A model generated the notes under the pieces. That model had not been told where the DNA came from. It searched no databases and worked only from the letters and a program-made list of their open reading frames with translations. From JAGTVG01 sp964543195 (GTDB lineage: Bacteria > Bacteroidota > Bacteroidia > Cytophagales > Cyclobacteriaceae), in contig CAZIXF010000004.1 in NCBI GenBank assembly GCA_964543195.1, forward strand, positions 1 through 64,000: a stretch of 64,000 nt of DNA, given 5' to 3'. Positions 19,318 through 27,615 of the stretch are shown here, one piece after another. Each line of letters begins with the position of its first letter. Within the stretch, counting starts at the first letter, position 1. The translations under genes and the position numbers were made by a program.

Positions 19318-19761
19318 TTGAAACCTGGAAAAACCGCATTGCAGGCTTTTCTATCCATATCGACCTCTTTGATCTATTTAATTCTTTCTATAGGAATTAA
19401 TCTGAATCTTCATTTCTGTGAGCAGCAGATCAAGGACATACATCTTGATTTTCAAACACAAAATACCTTATCAGATTTATGCCACCAGGAAGATCAACAG
19501 AACTGTTGTAATCGTTCAGAAGAGAAAATCGGGGAAAAATGCTCCGATTGCTGCTTTTTTGTTCAGAAATTATTTAAGATAAACGAGGTTCAGAATAAAG
19601 ATTCCAAAAAACCTCTCCTTTCAGCTTTATATCAGGAAAGTAAGAAGATCGAGTTCAAACCTGCATTAGAGGAAAAGAAGGATCAACTATCGCCGCCTCT
19701 GACCGGACTCATTAGAATACCCGTCTTTTTATTGAACTGCTCCCTGATTTTTTACGGATAA
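19318..19761 (+). CDS. HYC_CC_PP-type cysteine-rich protein
   Basis: A 147-residue protein with an N-terminal membrane or signal segment (about 8-28). It then has HFC at 32-34, Cys55, a CC pair at 63-64, Cys75 with CC at 78-79, and PP at 126-127. This order fits the Bacteroidota family named HYC_CC_PP, usually found beside metal-related TonB receptors. The start is the TTG at 19318; no in-frame ATG or GTG lies between the upstream stop and the signal segment. The cysteines suggest binding of copper or another soft metal in the periplasm. It is first in a three-gene set with an HMA protein and a TonB receptor. Confidence 0.75.
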   Translation: MKPGKTALQAFLSISTSLIYLILSIGINLNLHFCEQQIKDIHLDFQTQNTLSDLCHQEDQQNCCNRSEEKIGEKCSDCCFFVQKLFKINEVQNKDSKKPLLSALYQESKKIEFKPALEEKKDQLSPPLTGLIRIPVFLLNCSLIFYG

Positions 19762-19881
19762 ACACCCTCTTTTTTTATAGTCATTTACACGGCCACCTGG
19801 CCAGGTAATACAAACCGGAATTCATAGTTAGGTGAATTCAAAATACTTTAATCTTATTGCTTTAATAAAAATCAACTGAAC

Positions 19882-20247
19882 ATGAAATCTATAATTTTTA
19901 TCCTGTTTGCTGTTTTCCTCATATCGGCAATGAATAATGAGGCATATGCCCAGAAAAAGATCAATAAAAAGCTTACAGAAACAGAATTTGAAGTGAAAGG
20001 TGTATGTAAAATGTGCAAAGAAAGAATAGAAGAAGCGGCTATATATACCAAAGGTGTGAAATATGCAAAATGGAATAAAGAATCCCAGAAAATAAAGATA
20101 GTATATAAACACGATAAAGTTTCCGAGAAAAAGATCCATCAGAATATTGCCGATGCAGGTCATAGTACTGAAAAAATAGAGGCACCAAAGGAAGCTTATG
20201 ATCAATTACCGGAATGTTGTAAATACCTGGAGGTAGAAGTCCATTAA
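19882..20247 (+). CDS. periplasmic heavy-metal-associated (HMA) domain protein
   Basis: A 121-residue secreted protein with a signal peptide ending near AYAQ (residue 24) and one HMA domain. The metal site is C42-K-M-C45 in KGVCKMCKERIEEA, and the fold continues to ADAGHSTEKI. A C-terminal extension carries a second Cys pair (ECCKY, residues 111-115). HMA domains bind Cu(I) or similar ions and pass them to partners. It ends 4 bases before the TonB receptor gene, so the two are co-transcribed. The CxxC and CC pairs suggest handover between the three proteins of this locus. Confidence 0.9.
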   Translation: MKSIIFILFAVFLISAMNNEAYAQKKINKKLTETEFEVKGVCKMCKERIEEAAIYTKGVKYAKWNKESQKIKIVYKHDKVSEKKIHQNIADAGHSTEKIEAPKEAYDQLPECCKYLEVEVH

Positions 20248-20251
20248 CCAT

Positions 20252-22504
20252 ATGATGAAGATAAGACTGATATTATCGGTTTTTTTGATTTTGAATGCCT
20301 CAATTCTTTATGCTCAAACATTGAAGGGAAGGGTTGTAGAGCAAAAAGAAGAGGAAGCCTCTTCAGAAGGAAGCGAGCAGAACGAAAATGATCAGCTCAT
20401 ACCCCTGGTGGGTGTGAATTTGTATTGGATGGGTACTGCCGCGGGAACCAGTACGGATAGCCAGGGATTATTTGAATTGAGGAAAGTTGAAGGTGTCAAT
20501 CAGTTAATCGTACAATATGTGGGATATGAAACAGATACTCTTTCGATCGGAGACCAGGAGGAAATTGAAATAGTACTCAACCAGGGACGTACGCTTGAGG
20601 GAGTAACCATCACCTTCAGGGAAAAGAGCATTACCCTGGACCCGCTTAACCCGGTCAATACACATATCATGAATGAAGACGAGCTGTTTAAAGCAGCCTG
20701 TTGTAATTTATCGGAAAGTTTTGAGACCAATCCATCCATTGATGTTTCCTATACCGATGCGGTAACCGGCACCAAACAAATTCAAATGCTGGGACTGGCA
20801 GGGATCTATAGTATGATAACAGTTGAAAATATGCCGATGGTCAGGGGTCTGGCCTCCATCGATGGCCTTACCTATATTCCCGGCACCTGGATGAAATCAG
20901 TCCAGGTTACAAAAGGAACCGGGTCGGTGTTGAATGGATATGAAAGCCTTACCGGACAGATCAATGTGGAAATGAGAAAACCCATGGATAAAGAAAATGA
21001 GAGGCTGTTTGCCAATGTGTATATGAATGAAAGCGGCAGAACAGAGTTAAATCTTAATCTTTCGGGCAAGATCAATGATAAGATTGCCAGTGGCTTATTA
21101 CTCCACTCGGCGATAAGACCTTTTGAAACGGACAGGAATGAAGACTCATTTCTGGATAATCCCACAGGAGAAAATTTAATGATCCTGAACCGGTGGCAAT
21201 TCAGATCAAACCGCTTTGAAGCCCAGGTGGGTGTTAAAGGGATCAGGTTTAATAATGAAGCGGGTCAGATAGAGAATGAGAGTAAAACCGGGACCAATAC
21301 AAACCGGTACAGGGTTTCTCTTGAGACTGACCGGTTGGAACTCTGGGGAAAATTAGGATATATCTTTCCGGAAAAACCGTATCAAAGTTTCGGATTGCAG
21401 GTATCCGGGATCCATCATGATAATCAATCAACCTTTGGTCCAAACCAGTATACCGGCAAAGAAAAATTATTATACTCAAACCTGATCTTTCAATCCATTA
21501 TCGGCAACTCGGCTCATCAATATAAAGTTGGATTCAGTTTTCTGGCCGATAATTATGACGAAAGGTTGAATGATCGGCTCTTTAATCGTACCGAACATGT
21601 GCCAGGTATATTTCTTGAGTATACCAATAAATCTTCAGACGATTTAACTGTGGTAGGAGGTATTCGGGCTGATTATCATAACCTCTATGGATTGTTCTTT
21701 ACTCCTAGGCTTCATGCCCGTTATGGTATAGATGACAAAACTACCGTTCGTGTTTCCATGGGCAGGGGCTTACGGGTGGCCAATATCTTCAGTGAAAATT
21801 TTGGGATGATGATCAGCTCAAGAACGCCCGAAATTATTACCGGTAAACCTGGCGGTGCTTATGGATTGAATCCTGAAGTTGCCTGGAATGGGGGTCTTAA
21901 TTTTACCCGGGATTTCATGATCAGCTACCGGGAAGGAACCCTTTCTCTTGATTTTTATCGTACGCAATTTGATCGGCAGGTAGTAGTAGACCGGGATTCT
22001 GACCAGGATAAGATCCTGTTCTATAACCTGGAAGGAGAATCATTTTCAAACAGCTTTCAGGCTGAGGTTAACTATGAATTAATTAAGCTGCTGGATATGC
22101 GGTTGGCTTATCGTTGGTACGATGTTAAAACAACGTACAGTGGCCGGTTAATGGAGACACCATTTATGGCAAAGCACCGGGCTTTTTTAAACCTTGCCTA
22201 TGAAGGTTTAAGGACCTGGGATTTTGATTATACCTTCCAATGGATCGGTTCAAAAAGGATACCGGGACCGGTGACTGATGTAAACAATTATTCACCTGAT
22301 TTTACTTTAATGAATGCGCAGGTAACGAAAACCCTGGGAAAACTGGAAGTTTATCTTGGCGTAGAGAATGTTCTTGATTTAAGACAAGACAATCCCATTA
22401 TAGGGGCCGGTGATCCATTTGGAGAAAATTTTGACAGCGCCATGACCTGGGGGCCTATATTCGGGCGAATGACCTATATAGGGGCACGGTTTAAATTACG
22501 GTAA
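20252..22504 (+). CDS. TonB-dependent receptor, metal-associated type
   Basis: A 750-residue outer-membrane receptor. It has a signal peptide ending near ILYAQ, an N-terminal carboxypeptidase-like beta-sandwich (about 25-110) with an acidic insert, a plug domain (about 130-245), and a 22-strand barrel ending in YIGARFKLR. The plug contains an unusual Cys pair (C150-C151 in KAACCNLSESFETN). Placement straight after the HMA gene suggests import of copper or another metal, possibly as a chelate. The second Met at 20255 is an equally possible start. Energy would come from TonB-ExbBD encoded elsewhere. Confidence 0.92.
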   Translation: MMKIRLILSVFLILNASILYAQTLKGRVVEQKEEEASSEGSEQNENDQLIPLVGVNLYWMGTAAGTSTDSQGLFELRKVEGVNQLIVQYVGYETDTLSIGDQEEIEIVLNQGRTLEGVTITFREKSITLDPLNPVNTHIMNEDELFKAACCNLSESFETNPSIDVSYTDAVTGTKQIQMLGLAGIYSMITVENMPMVRGLASIDGLTYIPGTWMKSVQVTKGTGSVLNGYESLTGQINVEMRKPMDKENERLFANVYMNESGRTELNLNLSGKINDKIASGLLLHSAIRPFETDRNEDSFLDNPTGENLMILNRWQFRSNRFEAQVGVKGIRFNNEAGQIENESKTGTNTNRYRVSLETDRLELWGKLGYIFPEKPYQSFGLQVSGIHHDNQSTFGPNQYTGKEKLLYSNLIFQSIIGNSAHQYKVGFSFLADNYDERLNDRLFNRTEHVPGIFLEYTNKSSDDLTVVGGIRADYHNLYGLFFTPRLHARYGIDDKTTVRVSMGRGLRVANIFSENFGMMISSRTPEIITGKPGGAYGLNPEVAWNGGLNFTRDFMISYREGTLSLDFYRTQFDRQVVVDRDSDQDKILFYNLEGESFSNSFQAEVNYELIKLLDMRLAYRWYDVKTTYSGRLMETPFMAKHRAFLNLAYEGLRTWDFDYTFQWIGSKRIPGPVTDVNNYSPDFTLMNAQVTKTLGKLEVYLGVENVLDLRQDNPIIGAGDPFGENFDSAMTWGPIFGRMTYIGARFKLR

Positions 22505-22926
22505 AATTTAATATCAACCTGAAACGAATCAGGATCGGAATAATAAATATCGATCAACAGGGAATCAAATCCGGATTGATAGAATAAGTGCTTTTTACAG
22601 ATCCGGCAACCGGACAAAATCCAATTTCAAATTACGGAACAGATCCGGATGACCCGTATTTGATTTTCGATCAACCGGAAACAAATCAGGGCACGCAAAA
22701 TAAATACTGATCCTGAGTGAGCAAATGAACAGTAAGCGGAACTTCATATTTCGGAAGAAGTCCGGTTGACCCGAAGATGATTGACAGTTTACCCAACAGG
22801 CTGACTGCAGATATGGATGTATACACCAAGACTTGTTATACCTGGAATTTCAGATTTCGATTATATAATATAACAGGATTATAAAAATATTTTAAAAGTC
22901 AGGAGAGGGGAATATTCAATGGCCTA
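22505..22926. other. gene-free interval with degenerate repeats
   Basis: About 420 bases between convergent genes with no supported gene. Two loosely similar segments are visible: near 22633-22680 (ATTACGGAACAGATCCGG, GACCCG) and near 22745-22795 (ATTTCGGAAGAAGTCCGG, GACCCG). This suggests a decayed tandem duplication. No convincing terminator hairpin was found. Confidence 0.4.
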
Positions 22927-24762
22927 TTATCTGTCCTGACTTAAATTACGTTCCTGCAGGTCGATCAATTCGATTATTTCATGGGTTAACATATACTTCA
23001 GTTCTTCAAGATGATCTTCATATACTCCCCTCGGGTTAGTATCATATTTCCTGGCCAGGTAGGAGGCATACCCCAACAATTCCCCCATCATTCCGGTGGT
23101 GCGCATAACCCGCACGGCACCTAATGCTACATGGGTTACACTTATATCACGACCGGCCATCATCAGGTTATTGATATTACAGGAATACAGGCACCGGTAA
23201 GGGATCGGATAAGGTTTAATATCCGGATGCACATACCAGCTGATAAATTCCTGTCCCGGATAATATTGGCTATTGACAGAATCCGGAAAATGCAGATCGA
23301 TAGACCAGGTAGCGGTCACAAAACCGTCGGGGTAGATCTTATGCTGCTTCAGATCCTGTTCCTGCAGGATCAGATCACCCATCAGGCGGCGGGATTCCCG
23401 TTTCCCGGAGACAAAGGCAACCCAATTCAAATGATAATTGGCGTATTTTTCCTTTTTATGGTTCTTCAGGTATGACCAGTTACCATAAATGGCCCTGAAA
23501 TTATGGTCGCGGATCTGTTCTGCATCCCAGACCGGATCAAAATTCCCGAATCCGGTTTCCCAGCGCCAGTCTGCCCGGGTAATTTCCCAATGGTATTCAT
23601 CGGAGAAAGGTAAAGCCCAGGAGGTCTCAGGAAATTCACTTGGCCTTTCTCCTTCTACCGCATTCCATAAATTGGAAAAACCCATGGTCATGGTATCCGC
23701 CTCAAGCGGCGCCATTGATTCGCCCGTTTGCAGCCGGCTTTCACGGCCTACCCGGTAATCCGCTCCGGCCAGGTAGCCGATGGTGCCATCGCCGGTACAA
23801 TCGGCAAATAATTCACCCGTGAACTTTAACTCCTCGTTGGTTTCGATGTGTTTGGCGATAACGGCACCGATTTTATTTTTGCTATTCATTTCAACGGCAA
23901 AAGCATGGGTGTTCAGGTGTAAATCGATGTTTTCTTCTGCCAATACCACATTCAGTTTACGGTTATCGCCATATTCCCGTGGATCGCGATTGGCATTTCC
24001 CGGATCACCATTATCCAGTTCCCTTACTATCCGGCCTAGTTTTGGATAATGATTCTTATCCAGATTGCCCATCAGGTGCACTCTTATTTCCGAACTGTTA
24101 TTGCCTCCCAGCACAGGGCGGTTTTGTATCAAGGCTACTTTCAATCCTAATCTTGACGATTGAACCGCTGTACATATACCGGCCATTCCACCTCCAATCA
24201 CTACAATATCATAATGGCCGGCATGCCGGGGTTCATCCGGAAGATCCAGCATTTCCGCACGAAATTCATCAAGCTGTTTCTTTTCATCAGGGGGTGTGAA
24301 GTGCTCCGATGCCGTAAAAACAAGGGCATCACACCTTCCTTCAAAACCGGTAAGATCTTCCAGTTCAATGGTAACCTTTTTATTCTTAATATTTACCATT
24401 CCTCCCTTATACCACCGCCAGGCATCCGACCCATTGGAGCCAAAGATCATTTCGAGCGGTTGGTTATTGACGATTACCTTGAATTTTCCCGGTCCCTGTG
24501 GAAAAGGAGCCCAGTCCTTGGTCCTTACCCATACATAATAGTTTCCCGGTCTTTCAAACTCTACCGTAGTTTTGGCATTAGCCACGGGATTTCCCAGTCC
24601 ATGGGCTAGTAAGTAGGAAGATCCCAGCATGTCGATGAACTGCTGATCAACAACCCAACCTCCTTTATCCTCAAAAGATTCTGTTTCAATCAGGATATGT
24701 TTCTGAGCCATTACAGGTGATAAAAAAAGCATTAATACCCCTATTAGTCCTGATATTTTCAT
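22927..24762 (-). CDS. secreted FAD-dependent oxidoreductase (FAD_oxidored family)
   Basis: A protein of about 611 residues. I take the ATG at 24762 because it opens on the signal peptide (MKISGLIGVLMLFLSPVMAQ) and leaves a 7-base gap to the upstream gene; the frame itself opens at 24828. Residues ~20-150 form a beta-sandwich, carbohydrate-binding-like domain. The FAD domain begins with the Rossmann motif VVIGGGMAG (187-195), then LGGNNSSEIRVHL and ADCTGDGTIGYLAG. Such proteins in Bacteroidota polysaccharide loci are often labelled xanthan lyase-like or FAD-dependent oxidoreductase; the substrate is unknown. Confidence 0.85.
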   Translation of the reverse strand: MKISGLIGVLMLFLSPVMAQKHILIETESFEDKGGWVVDQQFIDMLGSSYLLAHGLGNPVANAKTTVEFERPGNYYVWVRTKDWAPFPQGPGKFKVIVNNQPLEMIFGSNGSDAWRWYKGGMVNIKNKKVTIELEDLTGFEGRCDALVFTASEHFTPPDEKKQLDEFRAEMLDLPDEPRHAGHYDIVVIGGGMAGICTAVQSSRLGLKVALIQNRPVLGGNNSSEIRVHLMGNLDKNHYPKLGRIVRELDNGDPGNANRDPREYGDNRKLNVVLAEENIDLHLNTHAFAVEMNSKNKIGAVIAKHIETNEELKFTGELFADCTGDGTIGYLAGADYRVGRESRLQTGESMAPLEADTMTMGFSNLWNAVEGERPSEFPETSWALPFSDEYHWEITRADWRWETGFGNFDPVWDAEQIRDHNFRAIYGNWSYLKNHKKEKYANYHLNWVAFVSGKRESRRLMGDLILQEQDLKQHKIYPDGFVTATWSIDLHFPDSVNSQYYPGQEFISWYVHPDIKPYPIPYRCLYSCNINNLMMAGRDISVTHVALGAVRVMRTTGMMGELLGYASYLARKYDTNPRGVYEDHLEELKYMLTHEIIELIDLQERNLSQDR

Positions 24763-24769
24763 TTTATGG

Positions 24770-25858
24770 TCATTTGCGTTTTTCATAATTTTTGATGCTA
24801 TTTCCGGCCAGCTTATTGTTTTCTTCAATTTTCTTCAATGTGCTTAATCCCAATTCGGCAAAAGCCGGATTAGGGCTGTCGAATAACTGCACTATATTCT
24901 GAACTGTATGATCATTTACATTTTTACTATTCTTTTCCACCAATGACAAGATCTGTTTTACCTGCACTTCACTTTGTTCAGGCAGGTAGCCTGTGAGCTG
25001 CTGCAAAGCCGTTTTGTGTAATTTTTCACTCTGTAATGCCTCCAAAATGAATTGCTGCTTTTGATAAATAATATCATCATAAATTCTGGTCAATTCAGCT
25101 TGCCAGAGATGATCATCAAGACTTGTTGAAACTTTCTTTACAGCTTTTTCGGCAACAAAAATATTTCCGTTAACGATCAGGTTTATTAATCCTTTTCTAT
25201 GGAGATCCAAATTCTCCGCGGAGAAATGATCCAGCGTAAAATGATGATAATTGTGATTATCCGAAAGGAGGAATTTTTGCAATAAATCCTGATCTACCAG
25301 TTTTTGAGTAAAGCTATTGATCTTATTAGCTATTTTACCATATACAATATGCCAAAGCGTATAGGTAGAATACACAGCGCCTCCGACTACCGCCTTTTTT
25401 ACAGTTTTTCTGGTTGCGCCCGTGGTAGCATCTACCGAATCAGAGACAAGCTGAGTACTTTCATCAATCAATTCCTCCACCTTATGTATTCCCAGTAGGG
25501 AATGCTTATTCTTCAGAATATCCCTTAACTTCAAATAATCCTCCCTGGTGAATTCTACATGATCAAATTTTGTCAGGGGGCGACCGTCCGGAAGTTCAAA
25601 ATGATGAAAATTACCAAGCAGATCCCAATATAAGTGAACAACAACTAATTTGCACAATCCATCATCGCATACCGGACTTTCTACAAAGCAATGATACAGA
25701 TCCGGCCGGTTTTGTTCATCATAGATCAGGTTTACCTTGTGTAGCAGAGAATCTTTCAGATAAACGCTAAAAGCTTCTTCTTTACGGCTTTCTTCAAAAT
25801 GATCTGAAAAGCTGAGAAAAAAAATCAATGAATACCATATCAGGGATATCTTCATCAA
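24770..25858 (-). CDS. exported protein of unknown function with an FMN-attachment-like DATTGAT motif
   Basis: A 362-residue protein with a signal-like N terminus. Two conserved-looking parts stand out: SPVCDDGLCKLVVVHLYWD (61-79) and SVDATTGATRKT (141-152). The D-x-x-[ST]-G-A-T core resembles the motif on which NqrC/RnfG-type FMN-binding domains carry covalent FMN. The C-terminal half is helical and may contain HEAT-like repeats (FDSPNPAFAELGLSTLKKI). It lies 7 bases upstream of the FAD oxidoreductase on the same strand, suggesting an exported redox pair. I do not recognise a named family. Confidence 0.7.
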   Translation of the reverse strand: MMKISLIWYSLIFFLSFSDHFEESRKEEAFSVYLKDSLLHKVNLIYDEQNRPDLYHCFVESPVCDDGLCKLVVVHLYWDLLGNFHHFELPDGRPLTKFDHVEFTREDYLKLRDILKNKHSLLGIHKVEELIDESTQLVSDSVDATTGATRKTVKKAVVGGAVYSTYTLWHIVYGKIANKINSFTQKLVDQDLLQKFLLSDNHNYHHFTLDHFSAENLDLHRKGLINLIVNGNIFVAEKAVKKVSTSLDDHLWQAELTRIYDDIIYQKQQFILEALQSEKLHKTALQQLTGYLPEQSEVQVKQILSLVEKNSKNVNDHTVQNIVQLFDSPNPAFAELGLSTLKKIEENNKLAGNSIKNYEKRK

Positions 25859-26025
25859 TCTGCAAACTATTATCCTGTTTTATAAGGGATTACTATAAAA
25901 ATAACGACAATATGAATTTACAAATATCCTTTGAATTTTTCGAAAAATAAATTCTTTACACATTATAAAACATTTCCGGCGGACCTGCACCGCATGACCT
26001 TCATGCCCAGCCCGGGGCTTCCGGT

Positions 26026-27033
26026 TCAGTTGAGATTGATGGTGAAGTCTTCAAAAATACTTTCCCAGGCCCATAAAGTGGCAAAATAGCCGGTGGCAGC
26101 CTCAAGCTTTTCTCCTTTCCTGGGCCCACTCACCGCCACACCGAAAATATTCCATTTGCTGCCGGTATTATCGATCAGGATAACAGGGAATTCATCCTGT
26201 ACAGGGTTCATCAGGTGATCCGTTCTGAAGGCGGTAATGAACTGGTTCTCTTCGCTTCCCACCACAAGGATATTTTCTTCCGAACTGTTCGAATAAGCTT
26301 TTATGGAATTTCCGAAGCTGGAAAACTGATACAGATCCACATAGTTTTTTCCCGGGATGCCGAATACCGCTTCCCCGGAGGTAGTTTTATCAATACGTTC
26401 AGATGGGCCTGGATGAACTACCTTGGATAACCTGCCATCCGGGTTCGGCAAATTTCTCCTGTAGACCTTCGCATCAGGGAAATGAGTTTTAATATTATAC
26501 CAGCTGGTCTCAAGAAGATGCAGGATTTGCAGTTTATGATTACGTTGCGATCCCTTTACACCGATCATTCGCATTTGTGACCAGATCGTCTCCGTCTCAA
26601 AATCATAAGGCATTAAATTGGAATTGAATAAATAGCCCGATGGCGTGAAGTCCAGTGTATCTTCAGCGATGATCCTTTTCCATACCAGGCCGCTTTTGGT
26701 AAGGGGACAGTAGGTAATGGCTAGAGGAATTCCGGAAATGATATCGTTGACAATCTCTACATTATAGATATCATGAATAGGATAGACGTACACCTGACCG
26801 TCCGATTCAAATGCAAGGACCCGATCAGAGTCATTCATATCAGTGATCGTACCGGCTTTATGGTAATCCGGATCTTTGATCAATGGCCAGGGTGTAAGGC
26901 TTCCCCTGATCTGACCAGGATCGATCCCCCATTGGGACCGGTCAGGAGTGATTGACCGATTCTCACAGGAAACCAGCGTAATGACCAGAATGCTGATACA
27001 AAGATGAAATATAAGACGGAAAAATTCAGACAT
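26026..27033 (-). CDS. DUF3179-family lipoprotein
   Basis: A 335-residue lipoprotein (lipobox VSC with Cys23). The DUF3179 core is seen in VYPIHDIYNVEIVNDIISG, followed by the family Cys in PLAITYCPLTKSGLVWKR. Further on are GYLFNSNLMPYDFETETIWSQ and FGIPGKNYVDLY. The biochemical function of this family is not established. It has a 167-base gap from the DATTGAT protein on the same strand. No regulatory element was identified. Confidence 0.9.
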   Translation of the reverse strand: MSEFFRLIFHLCISILVITLVSCENRSITPDRSQWGIDPGQIRGSLTPWPLIKDPDYHKAGTITDMNDSDRVLAFESDGQVYVYPIHDIYNVEIVNDIISGIPLAITYCPLTKSGLVWKRIIAEDTLDFTPSGYLFNSNLMPYDFETETIWSQMRMIGVKGSQRNHKLQILHLLETSWYNIKTHFPDAKVYRRNLPNPDGRLSKVVHPGPSERIDKTTSGEAVFGIPGKNYVDLYQFSSFGNSIKAYSNSSEENILVVGSEENQFITAFRTDHLMNPVQDEFPVILIDNTGSKWNIFGVAVSGPRKGEKLEAATGYFATLWAWESIFEDFTINLN

Positions 27034-27266
27034 AATTTAAAACAGCTAACAGATATTAACTGATGGAAGTTTAACCATATAACATTAACCATTGTTATAT
27101 ACGATCAATTATAGGTAAAATGATGCATTTTCTTTGTCATGAGCCATACATTTAGCCGGATATTAGGTTACATCATCACGAAGTGTCAGATTGCACGCTT
27201 TTGAAAGACGCGAATTTTTCCAACGCAAGTGAGGACCTGTCAAGTTATTTTAGGACACCTCACACA

Positions 27267-27473
27267 GATGCCAAAGCCTCCAATAAAGGCGCGAATATCT
27301 CCAACAGAGGCGCGAATATCATCTACAAAGGCGCATATATCTCCAACACAGATCCCAAAGTCTTCTACACTGGCGCGGAAGCATCCAACACAGGTGCGAA
27401 CATCATCTGCACAGGCGCGGAAGTCCCCTACACAGACGCAAATATTTCCAACCCAGGTGCGAAGGCGTTTTAA
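27267..27473. repeat. 21-bp degenerate tandem repeat array, about 9-10 units
   Basis: Units of 21 bases run head to tail, with the pattern GGCGCGAATATCTCCAACA. Variants alternate ATCTCCAAC with ATCATCTAC and GGCGCGAA with GGCGCGGAAG. Because 21 is divisible by three and the unit lacks stops, more than one frame on each strand stays open. A 96-codon plus-strand frame from 27183 reads as a heptad repeat of the type GANISNT. There is no family match I know, no signal peptide and no neighbour link, so I treat it as a minisatellite rather than a gene. Confidence 0.75.
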
Positions 27474-27535
27474 CAAGAGAACGCAGAGAAAAGGAAAGTC
27501 ACACAGATCCTTCACAGAAATCTATTTAAAATTCC

Positions 27536-27568
27536 CACATCGCCACATCACCACATCACCACATCACA
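27536..27568. repeat. short CACATCAC microsatellite
   Basis: Four consecutive 9-base units of the CACATCACC type, just downstream of the 21-bp array. Similar ATCACCAAAT runs lie next to tRNA-Ser (13570-13610). Between 27034 and 27615 nothing else is recognised except these two repeats. Confidence 0.6.
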
Positions 27569-27615
27569 TTTGCTCACCCCACACTGCCTCCCGGAATAAC
27601 AGAATCATTTGCCGG

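Noticed and set aside
27267..27473. CRISPR array
   Set aside because: The 21-base units are contiguous and degenerate with no spacers, and no cas genes are present in the window.
27240..27515. 91-codon minus-strand frame over the 21-bp repeat array
   Set aside because: It is open only because the 21-base unit has no stop in this frame; the peptide is a cysteine-rich heptad repeat without signal, domain or conserved context.
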